Shown piece by piece: positions 8,669 through 16,476 of a DNA stretch of 36,921 nt. The notes below the pieces were generated by a model, which saw only the letters and a list, made by a program, of their open reading frames with translations, ran no database searches and was not told the DNA's origin. Both the position numbers and the translations under genes were made by a program. Within the stretch, counting starts at the first letter, position 1, and the number at the start of each line of letters is the position of its first letter. This DNA comes from Polyangiaceae bacterium. Its GTDB lineage: Bacteria > Myxococcota_A > Polyangia > Polyangiales > Polyangiaceae. The stretch spans positions 1 to 36,921 of the forward strand of contig JADLAB010000285.1 in the NCBI GenBank assembly GCA_020848455.1. The letters are read 5' to 3'.

Positions 8669-10930
8669 TCAGCGCCCGAGGCGCCGGACCTCGAGCACGT
8701 CGCGGTGCTGATCGAAGCGCTGGAGCAGGCGCGAGAGCTGGTCCGCGTCCTGGAACTCGAGCGACAGCCGGAGCCAGGCCGTGCCGTCCTTCTCGTGCGC
8801 CTCGGCGCGCGCCTTGAGCATGCTGACGCCGCTCTGGACCACGAGGTCGGACAGATCGCGCAGCAGGCCCTTGCGCGACTGCGCGTGGATCTCGACCTCC
8901 ACCGGGTAGCGCTCGCCTCGGCCAGGGCCCCAGTCGATGTCGACCAGGCGCTCGGGCTCGGTGTGGTCGACCACGTGGGGGCAGTCGCGCCGGTGGATGG
9001 TGATGCCGCGGCCGCGACTGATGTAGCCGACGACGGCGTCGCCGGGCATCGGGTTGCAGCAGCGCGCGCGGTTGCCGAGGATGTCGCCGACGCCGCCGAA
9101 GGACACGCCCGAGGTCGACGCGCGCGCGACCTTGGACGGCGTGGGGGTGGGCGGAGGCAGCGAGACCTCGGGCTCCCGCTCGGCCGCGTCGTGGCGTTCG
9201 AGCTCGAGCGCCGCGGCGCCGACGCCGTGGTGGCTGCGGTCGCCGTAGCCCACGGCCGCGTAGAGATCCTCGACCGACGGAAACCCGAGCCGCGTGGCGA
9301 CGCGCTCGGCGAGGGCGTGCTCGAGCCCGAGCCGCTTCAGCTCGCGCTCGACGAGCTCCCGCCCTTGCGCCACCGAGACGTCGCGCTCCTGCTCCCGGAA
9401 CCAGGCCCGCACCTTGGTGCGCGCGCTCGCCGTCCGCAGGTAGCCGAAGCTCGGGTTCATCCAGTCGCGGCTCGGCTGCGCCTTCTTCTGGGTCAGGATC
9501 TCGACCCGGTCGCCGGTCTTCAGCTGGTAGTCGAGCGGCACGATCTGGTCGCTGACGCGCGCCCCGCGACAGCGGTGCCCGACCATGGTGTGGATGCGGT
9601 AGGCGAAGTCGAGCGGCGTCGCCCCCTGCGGCAGGTCGACGACGTCGCCGGCGGGCGTGAACACGTAGACCTGGTCCTTGAAGATGTCGGTCTTCAGCGA
9701 CTCGACGAACTGGTGGGGGCTGGTCGCCTCGCGCTCCCAATCCATCAGCTGGCGCAGCAACATGAAGCGCTTGTCCATGTCGCGCGTGCCCTTGCGCTCC
9801 TTGTAGGCCCAGTGCGCCGCGACGCCGAACTCGGCGTACTGGTGCATCTCGTGGGTGCGGATCTGCACCTCGAGCGGCTTGCCGCTGGGACCGACGACCG
9901 CCGTGTGCAGCGACTGGTAGAGGTTGTCCTTGGGGCGCGCGATGTAGTCGTCGAACTCGCCGGGCAGCGGCAGCCACAAGGAGTGGACCATGCCGAGCGC
10001 CGCATAGCAGTCGCTCACCTTGCCCGTGATGATGCGGACGGCGCTCATGTCGTAGATCTGGTCGAAGCTCACCTCCTTGCGCTGCATCTTCTTGTAGATG
10101 CTGTAGACGTGCTTCGGCCGGCCGCTCACCACGCCGTCGATACCGGCCTCCGCGAGCTTCTGGCGCAAGAGCGCCACGACCTCGCGGATGAACGCGGCGC
10201 GCTCCTCCTGATGCTCGGCGAGCAGGCGCGTGAGCTCGTCGTAGGTCTCGGGCTCGAGCTCGGCGAGCGCCGCGTCCTCGAGCTCCCACTTCAGCTGCCA
10301 GATGCCGAGCCGGTTCGCGAGGGGCGCGAACACCTCGAGGGTCTCGCGCGCGAGCCGCTGGCGCTCCTCCGGCGTGGGGATGGCCGCGGCGCGACTGCCG
10401 GGCTTGCCGTCGCCCGCGCTCGCGCGGAGCGCGCGCATGAGCTCGACCCGCAGCGCGAGCACGACGACGACGACGCGGATGTCCGCGGCCATCGCCAGGA
10501 ACATCTTGCGCAGCGTCTCGGCCGCCTCTTCCTCGATGCGGTCCCAGCGGATCGACTGCAGCCGCCCGACGCCGTCGACGAGCTTGGCGATCTCGCTGCC
10601 GAACTCGAGCTCGAGCTCGCTCTTCGGGCTCGCCGCGGGCTGGGCGGCGGGGCTCGACTCACGCGCCCCGCCGCGCGACACCGGCGCGAGGCCCGCGGCG
10701 GCGAGCAGGATGGCGGCGACCGCGGGCGGGTCGAGCCGCATGGCGGCGAGCGACGCGGCGGCGGCGAGGCCGGCGCGCAGGCCGAGCGCGCTCAGCCCAG
10801 CCGCCGCGCGGCGCTCGAGCACCGCGTGCGCCTTCTCGACCGCTGCGAGATCGTCCCCGGGGTGACGCTCGCGCAGCGCCGCCAGCACGGCCGGGAGCTC
10901 GGGTAGCGGGGGCGGCGACAGATCGGGCAT
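8669..10930 (-). CDS. relA: RelA-type (p)ppGpp synthetase, hydrolase domain degenerate
   Basis: This 753-residue long RSH protein makes (p)ppGpp from ATP and GTP/GDP in the stringent response. The N-terminal HD hydrolase region (about 20-200) is decayed: no HD dyad is recognisable and the usual ADRLHN-like block reads VLALRVELMRAL. The synthetase domain (about 265-380) is intact: GRPKHVYSIYKKM, DMSAVRII, YQSLHT and EVQIRT. The charge motif is EFDD (325-328), which marks monofunctional RelA, not the RXKD of bifunctional Rel/SpoT. TGS follows at about 418-480 (RIHTMVGHRCRGA), then a helical domain, a Cys-containing domain (CCNPMPGD, 624-631; DCPH, 649-652) and an ACT domain (about 675-750). It is divergent from the PAS histidine kinase. 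Confidence 0.95.
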   Translation of the reverse strand: MPDLSPPPLPELPAVLAALRERHPGDDLAAVEKAHAVLERRAAAGLSALGLRAGLAAAASLAAMRLDPPAVAAILLAAAGLAPVSRGGARESSPAAQPAASPKSELELEFGSEIAKLVDGVGRLQSIRWDRIEEEAAETLRKMFLAMAADIRVVVVVLALRVELMRALRASAGDGKPGSRAAAIPTPEERQRLARETLEVFAPLANRLGIWQLKWELEDAALAELEPETYDELTRLLAEHQEERAAFIREVVALLRQKLAEAGIDGVVSGRPKHVYSIYKKMQRKEVSFDQIYDMSAVRIITGKVSDCYAALGMVHSLWLPLPGEFDDYIARPKDNLYQSLHTAVVGPSGKPLEVQIRTHEMHQYAEFGVAAHWAYKERKGTRDMDKRFMLLRQLMDWEREATSPHQFVESLKTDIFKDQVYVFTPAGDVVDLPQGATPLDFAYRIHTMVGHRCRGARVSDQIVPLDYQLKTGDRVEILTQKKAQPSRDWMNPSFGYLRTASARTKVRAWFREQERDVSVAQGRELVERELKRLGLEHALAERVATRLGFPSVEDLYAAVGYGDRSHHGVGAAALELERHDAAEREPEVSLPPPTPTPSKVARASTSGVSFGGVGDILGNRARCCNPMPGDAVVGYISRGRGITIHRRDCPHVVDHTEPERLVDIDWGPGRGERYPVEVEIHAQSRKGLLRDLSDLVVQSGVSMLKARAEAHEKDGTAWLRLSLEFQDADQLSRLLQRFDQHRDVLEVRRLGR

Positions 10931-11025
10931 CGAACGGCAGAGTTGTAGGTGCGCGGACAGGTCCGCGCAACCCGCCGTGGGAGCCGGGTGCGCGGGATTC
11001 GGTTCCCAGGCTCCGGCGACGGCCT

Positions 11026-11031
11026 TAGAGT
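11026..11031 (+). promoter_or_regulatory. -10-like hexamer TAGAGT before the histidine kinase
   Basis: TAGAGT lies 11 nt before GTG 11043, with TTCCCA at 11003-11008 at a 17-nt spacing as a weak -35. If used, the transcript would have a leader of only a few bases. It supports GTG 11043 over the in-frame GTG at 10977, which lies upstream of this element. Confidence 0.4.
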
Positions 11032-11042
11032 CAGGGCAAACC

Positions 11043-13256
11043 GTGACGCCGTCCTGCCCGCTCCCCCGCTCGACGACGTGGCTCCGCGATCTCGCGGCGG
11101 CCTCGCCCGACGCCCTGCTGGTCGTGGGCGCCGACGGCACGATCCTCGAGGCCAACGAGCACGCGGGCGCGCTGTTCGGCTGGGCCTGCGACGAGCTCCG
11201 CGGCCGCGACGTGAACGAGCTCGTCCCGCTCGCGGCGCGCGCGGCGCACGCGGACGCCATGCGGGTCTACCACGGCGCGCCGCACCGGCGCCGCATGGGC
11301 TCGGGTCTCGAGCTCGCCGCTCGGCGGCGGGACGGCAGCGAGCTCTCCGTCGACATCGCGCTCGCTCCGCTCGACACCGAGTCGGGACGCGTCGTCGTGG
11401 CGTCGGTGCGAGACATGACGGCCGTGCGCGCGAGCGAGCGCGCGCTGCGCCAGGCCGAGCAGCGCATTCGCACGGTGATGGAGCTCGCGCACGTGGGCAC
11501 CTGGGAGCACGACGTCGCGAAGGGCACGCGCAGCTACTCGCCCGAGCTGCTCGCGATGCTGGGCCTGCCGGAGTCCCACGCGACGAGCGAGGCGTTCTTC
11601 GCGGCCGTGCACCCCGAGGACCGCCCCGCCGTGGCGGCGGCGAGCCGGCGTGCGCTCGAGGAGGCGGCCCCCTACGACCTGCGCATGCGCGTGCGCCACG
11701 CGGACGGCACCTGGCGCTGGTTCGAGACCCGTGCCTTCCCGGACCTCTCGGGCCCGACGCCCCACCTGCGCGGCCTCGTGATGGACGTGACCGAGCGCGT
11801 GGCGAGCGAGCTCGAGGCCGAGCGGCGCGAGCGCGAGCTGCGCGTGCTGCTCGACACGCTGCCGAGCGCCGTCGCGCTCGTCGACGCGCGCGGGCACATC
11901 GCGTACGCCAATCGCCGCTTCGACGGCGGCCCGGTCGAGGAGATCCTCGGCACGCCCTTCGTCGAGCGCGTGGCCCCCGAGCTCCGCCCCACGCTCGCGC
12001 GGCAGCTCGAGCAAGCCCGCGCCACGGACGCCAAGCTGGACTCCGAGCACTGGACCTCGCTCGGGGGGCCGGAGCTGCGCTGCATCGCCCTGCGGCTGCG
12101 GCGCCTGACGGACGACTCGGGGCGGGTGCTCGCGGTGGCCAAGGACGTGACGGCCGAGCGCCGCGCCGCCGCGCAGCTCGACGAGCTGCGCCAGGCGATG
12201 GAGAACGCGGTCGAGGGCATCGCGCGCGTGGACGCCTCGGGCCGCCACCTGTCGGTGAACGCGGCGTACGCCCGCATGCACGGGCGCACCCCCGAGGAGC
12301 TCCTCGGCCGCGAGGCGCTGTCGCTGTTCGTCCCGGAGGACGCGGAGGTGGCCGGCGAGGCGCGCCTGCGAATGCTGGCGACGGGGCGCAGCGAGGTCGA
12401 GCTCACGGCCGAGCGCCCCGACGGATCGCGGCTGCCGGTCGTCGCGGTGCTGGTCCGGGCGTGCGCGCCCACGGCGGGCTGGTTCTGCTTCTTGCGCGAC
12501 GCGAGCGAACAGCACCGCACGCGCGAGCAGCTGGTCGTGTCCGACCGGCTCGCGTCGCTCGGCCTGCTGGCGGCGGGAGTGGCCCACGAGATCAACAACC
12601 CCCTGGCCGCGATCCTCGGCAACCTCGAGCTGCTCGAGCTGCGCCTGGCCGGCGCCGCGCCCGGCGTGCCCGGGCTCGCCGAGCCGCTCAAGGACGCGCG
12701 CACCGCCGCGGCTCGGGTGCGGCAGGTGGTGCGCGATCTGCACGTCTTCGCGCGCGCCGAGGAGCGCCTGCTCGGGCCGGTCGACATCCGCCAGGTGCTC
12801 GACACGACGGTGCGGCTCGCCGAGTGCGAGACCCGCCATCGGGCCCGCGTGCGCTGCGACTACGCGGGCGGCTCGCTCGTGCAGGGCGACGAGGCGCGCC
12901 TCGGGCAGGTGTTCCTGAACCTCATCGTCAACGCCGCGCAGGCCATCGAGGCGGGTGACCCCGACGGCAACGAGATCCGCGTCGCGACGCGGGCGGTCCC
13001 ACCGGACCGGCTCGCGGTCGAGGTGAGCGACACCGGCCGGGGGATCGCGCGCGCGGATCGGGCGCGCCTCTTCAGCCCGTTCTTCACCACGAAGCCCCCG
13101 GGGGTCGGGCTCGGCCTCGGGCTCGCGATCAGTCACCGCATCGTGTCGTCGCTCGGAGGGCAAATCGAGGTCGAGAGCGAGCCGGGCCGGGGCACGACGT
13201 TCCGCGTGCTCTTGCAGGCCGCGGCGCCGCCGCGCGACGGCGCGGTACCGCCGTGA
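11043..13256 (+). CDS. Soluble multi-PAS sensor histidine kinase
   Basis: This 737-residue protein has no signal peptide or membrane segment, so it is a cytoplasmic sensor. Four PAS domains lie at about 15-128, 140-253, 265-373 and 380-490, the second with a PAC-like tail (YDLRMRVRHADGTWRWFE). The dimerisation/phosphoacceptor domain has H515 in AGVAHEINNPLAAILGN. The HATPase domain has an N box NLIVNAAQAI (626-635), G1 DTGRGI (663-668), F box FSPFFTTK (677-684) and G2 GVGLGLGLA (687-695). All catalytic boxes are intact. No response regulator is adjacent, so it is an orphan kinase. An alternative GTG at 10977 would add 22 residues. The signal sensed cannot be told from sequence. Confidence 0.93.
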   Translation: MTPSCPLPRSTTWLRDLAAASPDALLVVGADGTILEANEHAGALFGWACDELRGRDVNELVPLAARAAHADAMRVYHGAPHRRRMGSGLELAARRRDGSELSVDIALAPLDTESGRVVVASVRDMTAVRASERALRQAEQRIRTVMELAHVGTWEHDVAKGTRSYSPELLAMLGLPESHATSEAFFAAVHPEDRPAVAAASRRALEEAAPYDLRMRVRHADGTWRWFETRAFPDLSGPTPHLRGLVMDVTERVASELEAERRERELRVLLDTLPSAVALVDARGHIAYANRRFDGGPVEEILGTPFVERVAPELRPTLARQLEQARATDAKLDSEHWTSLGGPELRCIALRLRRLTDDSGRVLAVAKDVTAERRAAAQLDELRQAMENAVEGIARVDASGRHLSVNAAYARMHGRTPEELLGREALSLFVPEDAEVAGEARLRMLATGRSEVELTAERPDGSRLPVVAVLVRACAPTAGWFCFLRDASEQHRTREQLVVSDRLASLGLLAAGVAHEINNPLAAILGNLELLELRLAGAAPGVPGLAEPLKDARTAAARVRQVVRDLHVFARAEERLLGPVDIRQVLDTTVRLAECETRHRARVRCDYAGGSLVQGDEARLGQVFLNLIVNAAQAIEAGDPDGNEIRVATRAVPPDRLAVEVSDTGRGIARADRARLFSPFFTTKPPGVGLGLGLAISHRIVSSLGGQIEVESEPGRGTTFRVLLQAAAPPRDGAVPP

Positions 13257-13301
13257 AGCCCTGACGCGGCGACCGCGCTGGCGACCCGGCCACGCGGCCG
13301 G

Positions 13302-13307
13302 TAAGCT
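13302..13307 (+). promoter_or_regulatory. Possible rnpB -10 element
   Basis: TAAGCT ends 6 nt before the predicted 5' end of the RNase P RNA. A weak -35-like TGGCGA lies at 13279-13284 with a 17-nt spacer. This is supported mainly by position. Confidence 0.4.
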
Positions 13308-13313
13308 CCCGGC

Positions 13314-13783
13314 GTCGCAGTGGAGCGGGCGATCGCCGGCGCCCGTGCGGCGGTCCCGAGAGGACTGCCGCACGACGCGGGAGGAAAGTCCGGGCTTCAC
13401 AGGGCAGGGTGCCGGGTAACGCCCGGTGAGGGTGACCTCGAGGAAAGTGCAACAGAAAGCAAACCGCCCCGCGCGCGCGCGCTTCGGCGCGCGCGCCCCG
13501 GGGTAAGGGTGAAATGGTGGAGTAAGAGCCCACCGCGCTCGCGGTGACGCGAGTGGCACGGCAAACCCCACCCGAAGCAAGGCCATGTAGGGAGGCGGTC
13601 CCGCGGCGCGAGTCGCGGGGCTGCCCGGACGGCGCGAGCCGACCGGGCCAAGGACGGCCCGTCCAAGCCTCCGGGTAGGCTGCTCGAGACCGGCGGCAAC
13701 GCCGGCCCTAGAGGAATGATCGCCAGCGCGCGACCCGGGCGACCGGCGCGCACGACAGAACCCGGCTTATGCGCCGCTGCGAC
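13314..13783 (+). ncRNA. rnpB: RNase P RNA, bacterial class A
   Basis: This is the catalytic RNA that removes 5' leaders from pre-tRNA. Conserved blocks appear in order: GAGGAAAGTCCGGGCT (13381-13396), the ACAGGGCAGGGTGCCGGGTAA segment from 13400, GAGGAAAGTGCAACAGAAAG (13440-13459), GGTAAGGGTGAAATGGTGGA from 13501, the GGCACGGCAAACCCCACCCG segment from 13555, and ACAGAACCCGGCTTA (13754-13768). P1 forms between GTCGCAG (13314-13320) and CTGCGAC (13777-13783) and extends inward with one wobble and one mismatch, which fixes both ends. At about 470 nt it is longer than the usual 350-400 nt. The extra length is in a long GC hairpin capped by TTCG (loop 13483-13486) and an expanded P13/P14 region around 13600-13670. 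Confidence 0.96.
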
Positions 13784-13787
13784 CGCG

Positions 13788-13818
13788 AGGCCCCGTACCC
13801 ACGGGGCCTTGCGCTTTT
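13788..13818 (+). terminator. Intrinsic terminator of rnpB
   Basis: A perfect 9-bp stem (AGGCCCCGT at 13788-13796 with ACGGGGCCT at 13801-13809) with loop ACCC is followed by TGCGCTTTT. It lies 4 nt after the RNase P RNA 3' end. The run of T is short but is the only hairpin-plus-T signal in the window. On the opposite strand no T-run follows, so it would not serve the convergent lipoprotein gene. Confidence 0.8.
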
Positions 13819-13840
13819 GTGGGCCGGGCGCGGGCCTCGC

Positions 13841-15154
13841 CTACGGCTTGCCCACCGGCGCGGCCTGGCCCACGCCCGGTCGCTTGTAGGCCTTGTCGAG
13901 CATGTACATGTTCATGACCGCCATCGAGTCCTGATCGACGTCGGTCGTGTTGTCGTAGATGCTGACGAGCTCGTACTCGTGGTCCTTGTAGAGGGGCAGC
14001 CCCTCGGTGCTCGAGTAGAAGTCGACGTGCTCGAGCCCGATGGCGCCCGTGGTCTGGCGCGTCGTCGCCTTGTACACGCTCTGCCCGGTCGTCAGGTCGC
14101 GCAGCTCGAGCGACTCCGCGAAGGGGTGCAGGTGGATGGCGATGTAGTGGACCGTGGTGTCGAAGGGCAGGTTGAGGAGCTTCGTCACGAGCGTGTGGTT
14201 CTCCTCGCGCCCCGGCTTGACGATCCAGTGGCCGGTGAACTTGCGCCCGTGCGCGTCCTCATAGTCACCGGGCGCGGCTGCCACGCCGGGCAGGCAGCCC
14301 GGGCCCTGCGAGGCCGGGTCCCCGTGGTCGACGCCGAAGTAGCCCTCGGCCCCCTCGACGAGCTTCAGCCCGAAGGCTCCACCGGCGAAGAGCGGCTTGT
14401 ACGGCACGCGCGTCTCCGCATCGCGCACGAAGCGCACGGAGATCTTGTGGCGCACGTCCTTCTTGCCGACGGTCATGTTGAGGTTCAGGACCTGCGTGTT
14501 GAGCGACAAGCTCTCGCTCGAGAGGATCGGCAGGCCGTAGCCCTCCGGGAAGTCGATGCGCTGCTGGCCCTGCGACAGCGTGAACAGCCGGTCGGTGAGC
14601 GGCTTCTTGTCCTCGAAGAGCGCGAGGTGCTTCGCGGCGCTGAAGTCGAGGTTCGAGTGACACATCCACTCCTGCGAGATCGGCGTCGCGCCGTCGGGCG
14701 CGACCATGAGCGCCTCGAAGCCCACGATCCACAAGAGCTCCGGTGCCTTCGACTCGTAGAGGGGCAGCTCCTGCACGCTGTCGGGGCCGCGCATCGACTT
14801 GTAGATGCGGTCGACCTCGTAGATCTTGGAGAGCACTTCCTTCGTGTGGATCGGGGCGCCGTCCGGCGTGACGCTCGGGGCGCTCGTGCCGACCGCCGCG
14901 CGCGCCGTGCTCGGCGCCGCGGCCACGACCCCGGACGAGCTCGCGGCCGACGCCGCGCCGCGCCCGGCGCCCGTGCTCGCCGCCGCCGTCGGCGCGGGTC
15001 GGGGCGCGGGCTCGTCCTTGCCACACCCGAGCGCGAGCGCGCCGAGGAGCGCGCTCGCCACGAGCGCGCGCCGGGCGAGCTCGGGGCGCGCGCGCCCGCC
15101 AGCGTCCGCGCAAACGGGTACCTCGAGCCCCGACGGGGCCGTCATCCAGTCCAT
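13841..15154 (-). CDS. Lipoprotein with copper type II monooxygenase-like C-terminal region
   Basis: This 437-residue exported protein has a lipobox LALGC (C44) and an Ala/Ser/Pro linker to about residue 100. The folded part has no family I can name with certainty. Residues about 305-425 resemble the second domain of peptidylglycine alpha-hydroxylating/dopamine beta-monooxygenases: a W-I-V-x-P-G strand, then HLHPFAESLELRDLTTGQ with HxH (H341, H343, like the CuM histidines), then YDNTTDVDQDSMAVMNMY with a candidate Met ligand (M411). The upstream half has MCHSN (H166), but the position matching the other CuH histidine reads VLNLN (223-227). The fold is inference. A CATAAT lies 8 nt before the ATG, suggesting a leaderless transcript. 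Confidence 0.85.
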   Translation of the reverse strand: MDWMTAPSGLEVPVCADAGGRARPELARRALVASALLGALALGCGKDEPAPRPAPTAAASTGAGRGAASAASSSGVVAAAPSTARAAVGTSAPSVTPDGAPIHTKEVLSKIYEVDRIYKSMRGPDSVQELPLYESKAPELLWIVGFEALMVAPDGATPISQEWMCHSNLDFSAAKHLALFEDKKPLTDRLFTLSQGQQRIDFPEGYGLPILSSESLSLNTQVLNLNMTVGKKDVRHKISVRFVRDAETRVPYKPLFAGGAFGLKLVEGAEGYFGVDHGDPASQGPGCLPGVAAAPGDYEDAHGRKFTGHWIVKPGREENHTLVTKLLNLPFDTTVHYIAIHLHPFAESLELRDLTTGQSVYKATTRQTTGAIGLEHVDFYSSTEGLPLYKDHEYELVSIYDNTTDVDQDSMAVMNMYMLDKAYKRPGVGQAAPVGKP

Positions 15155-15162
15155 CGCGCGGC

Positions 15163-15168
15163 ATTATG
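15163..15168 (-). promoter_or_regulatory. -10-like CATAAT before the monooxygenase-like lipoprotein
   Basis: CATAAT (read on the minus strand) matches TATAAT at five of six positions and lies 8 nt before ATG 15154. Initiation at the normal distance would fall at or beside the start codon, so the transcript would be leaderless or nearly so. No Shine-Dalgarno sequence is visible. Confidence 0.5.
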
Positions 15169-15246
15169 CCACGAGCGCCGGCGCCGGCGTGCCGGTCGCG
15201 ACGCGCTCTTGCCGGGCCCGCCCGCAGGGTCGCGTCGCATCGACCC

Positions 15247-15274
15247 TTGACGGCATTTTTCGGGTGCTTATCGG
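15247..15274 (+). promoter_or_regulatory. Candidate promoter of the Hsp20 pair
   Basis: TTGACG-16 nt-TATCGG on the plus strand in a locally AT-rich segment (CATTTTT). It resembles the housekeeping consensus more than the classic sigma-32 consensus, because no CCCCAT-type -10 is visible at the right distance. Confidence 0.4.
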
Positions 15275-15593
15275 TATGGCTGTGCACCGGGGCCGCGCGC
15301 CCCGGAGGCACGGTAGCCGCAGGCGCTGCCCCGCATCCACGGGGCACGATGAATGTGCCGTGTACCCACGGCGCGACACGCGGCGTGCTCGCCGCACTCA
15401 CGACCCGACCGGATGCCGCGGCGTCTCCGTGGCGCGGCACTCCGGGCGTGCCCGTCCCTGCTCGGCAGGCCGGTCCGCGCCCGGGTGGCGCGCGTGCGGC
15501 TACCCATTCGCTCGAGCGCGCTCGCACGACTCCGACCGCCTGGCGCGCGCGGAGCGGCAGAGCGCACCCACGGATTTTCGAGGAGGAGAGATC

Positions 15594-16049
15594 ATGCTGA
15601 CCCTGTGGAACGACTTCGGATTCGGAGGCATGGAGCGAAGCCTGTCGGCCTTCGAGGAGCTCCGGCGCGAGATGGATCGCGTCTTCGAGGGCTACGAGCG
15701 CGACGCCGGCAGGCGCCAATCGGCCGTGTGGCCGCGCCTGTGGCTGAACGATCGGGGCGAGGCGCTGCAGCTCACCGCGGAGCTGCCGGGCTTCACCGAG
15801 AAGGACGTGGAGCTGTCGGTCGAACGGCAGTCGCTCACGCTGCGCGGCACGCGCAAGGTGGACATCCCGAAGGGCTACGCCGTGCACCGGCAGGAGCGCG
15901 AGGGCCTCACCTTCGCGCGCACCTTTGCCCTGCCCTGCCGCGTCGACGCGACCAAGTGCATCGCCACCCTGAAGGACGGCGTGCTCGACGTCATGCTGCC
16001 CAAGGTGCCCGAGGAGCAGCCCCGCCAGATCACGGTCAAGGCGACCTGA
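15594..16049 (+). CDS. Small heat-shock protein (Hsp20/alpha-crystallin), first of pair
   Basis: This 151-residue ATP-independent holdase binds unfolding proteins in large oligomers in the cytoplasm. The N-terminal arm (FGGMERSLSAFEELRREMDRVF) is followed by the alpha-crystallin domain at about 45-145. LTAELPGFTEKDVELSVERQ and the family signature KDGVLDVMLPK (the GVL motif) are present. A short C-terminal tail ends QITVKAT and contains the I-x-V anchor that docks in neighbouring subunits. The start is set by GAGGAGGAG 5 nt upstream. A second Hsp20 gene follows after 40 nt, so the two are probably one operon. Confidence 0.95.
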   Translation: MLTLWNDFGFGGMERSLSAFEELRREMDRVFEGYERDAGRRQSAVWPRLWLNDRGEALQLTAELPGFTEKDVELSVERQSLTLRGTRKVDIPKGYAVHRQEREGLTFARTFALPCRVDATKCIATLKDGVLDVMLPKVPEEQPRQITVKAT

Positions 16050-16089
16050 CCGCCACCACCGGAAACGAAGGATGGAAGGAGAGATGGCC

Positions 16090-16452
16090 ATGTCCGATAC
16101 GAAGCAGATGGTGAAGCCGGCGGTGGCAACCCCGGAGCTCGATCTCGTGCACCTGAGCCCACCGGTCGACATCTACGAGAACGACAACGAGGTGCTGATC
16201 GTCGCCGACATGCCCGGCGTGACGCCCGACATGACGACGGTGCGGCTCGAGCCGCCGCGACTCCTGCTCGAGGGCCGTCCGCCCAGGCACGCCCAGGAGC
16301 GCGCCGTGCTCTACGAGCGCGTCTTCCGCGTCAGCGACGACATCGACCCGAACGGCATCGCGGCCCACATCGAGGCCGGCGTGCTGTCGGTCCACCTGAA
16401 GAAGAGCGACGCGAGCAAGCCGCGCCGCATCGAGGTGCGCGCGGGCAAGTGA
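16090..16452 (+). CDS. Small heat-shock protein (Hsp20/alpha-crystallin), second of pair
   Basis: This 120-residue Hsp20 protein has an alpha-crystallin domain at about 25-115: PPVDIYENDNEVLIVADMPGV, then EAGVLSVHLKK with the GVL motif. The tail ends RRIEVRAGK with an I-x-V anchor. It is more acidic and shorter at the N-terminus than its partner and only distantly similar, so the pair looks functionally split (as in IbpA/IbpB), not a recent duplication. I chose ATG 16090 because AGGAG at 16077-16081 is 8 nt upstream. ATGs at 16072 and 16084 are in frame but poorly spaced. Confidence 0.92.
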   Translation: MSDTKQMVKPAVATPELDLVHLSPPVDIYENDNEVLIVADMPGVTPDMTTVRLEPPRLLLEGRPPRHAQERAVLYERVFRVSDDIDPNGIAAHIEAGVLSVHLKKSDASKPRRIEVRAGK

Positions 16453-16476
16453 CGCGCGCCCGGGCTCGCCGGCGGG

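Larger units (their letters stand above)
15155..15593. other. Long intergenic region / leader of the small heat-shock pair
   Basis: No convincing gene lies in these 439 bases; the open frames here are composition shadows. A promoter-like TTGACG (15247-15252) and TATCGG (15269-15274) with a 16-nt spacer sits in the only AT-rich patch, pointing toward the Hsp20 genes. A 7-bp perfect hairpin (TGCCCCG at 15327-15333 with CGGGGCA at 15340-15346) follows. If this promoter is used, the Hsp20 leader is about 310 nt. A strong GAGGAGGAG Shine-Dalgarno sequence lies at 15580-15588. Confidence 0.5.

Noticed and set aside
10977-11042. 22-residue N-terminal extension of the PAS kinase from GTG 10977
   Set aside because: It lies upstream of a -10-like TAGAGT and encodes non-family sequence, so the downstream GTG is preferred.
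15247-15274. A sigma-32 heat-shock promoter before the Hsp20 pair
   Set aside because: The -35-like CTTGAC fits, but no CCCCAT-type -10 is present at the required distance; a housekeeping-type reading fits better.
15570-15590. A fourU RNA thermometer (TTTT directly upstream of the Hsp20 Shine-Dalgarno)
   Set aside because: The TTTT lies only a few bases from the AGGAGG, too close to fold back and pair with it.
15166-15600. Open frames in the Hsp20 leader region
   Set aside because: Their composition (Arg, Ala, Pro, Thr-rich) matches non-coding GC-rich DNA. They have no ribosome-binding site or domain, and a promoter and hairpin lie within them.
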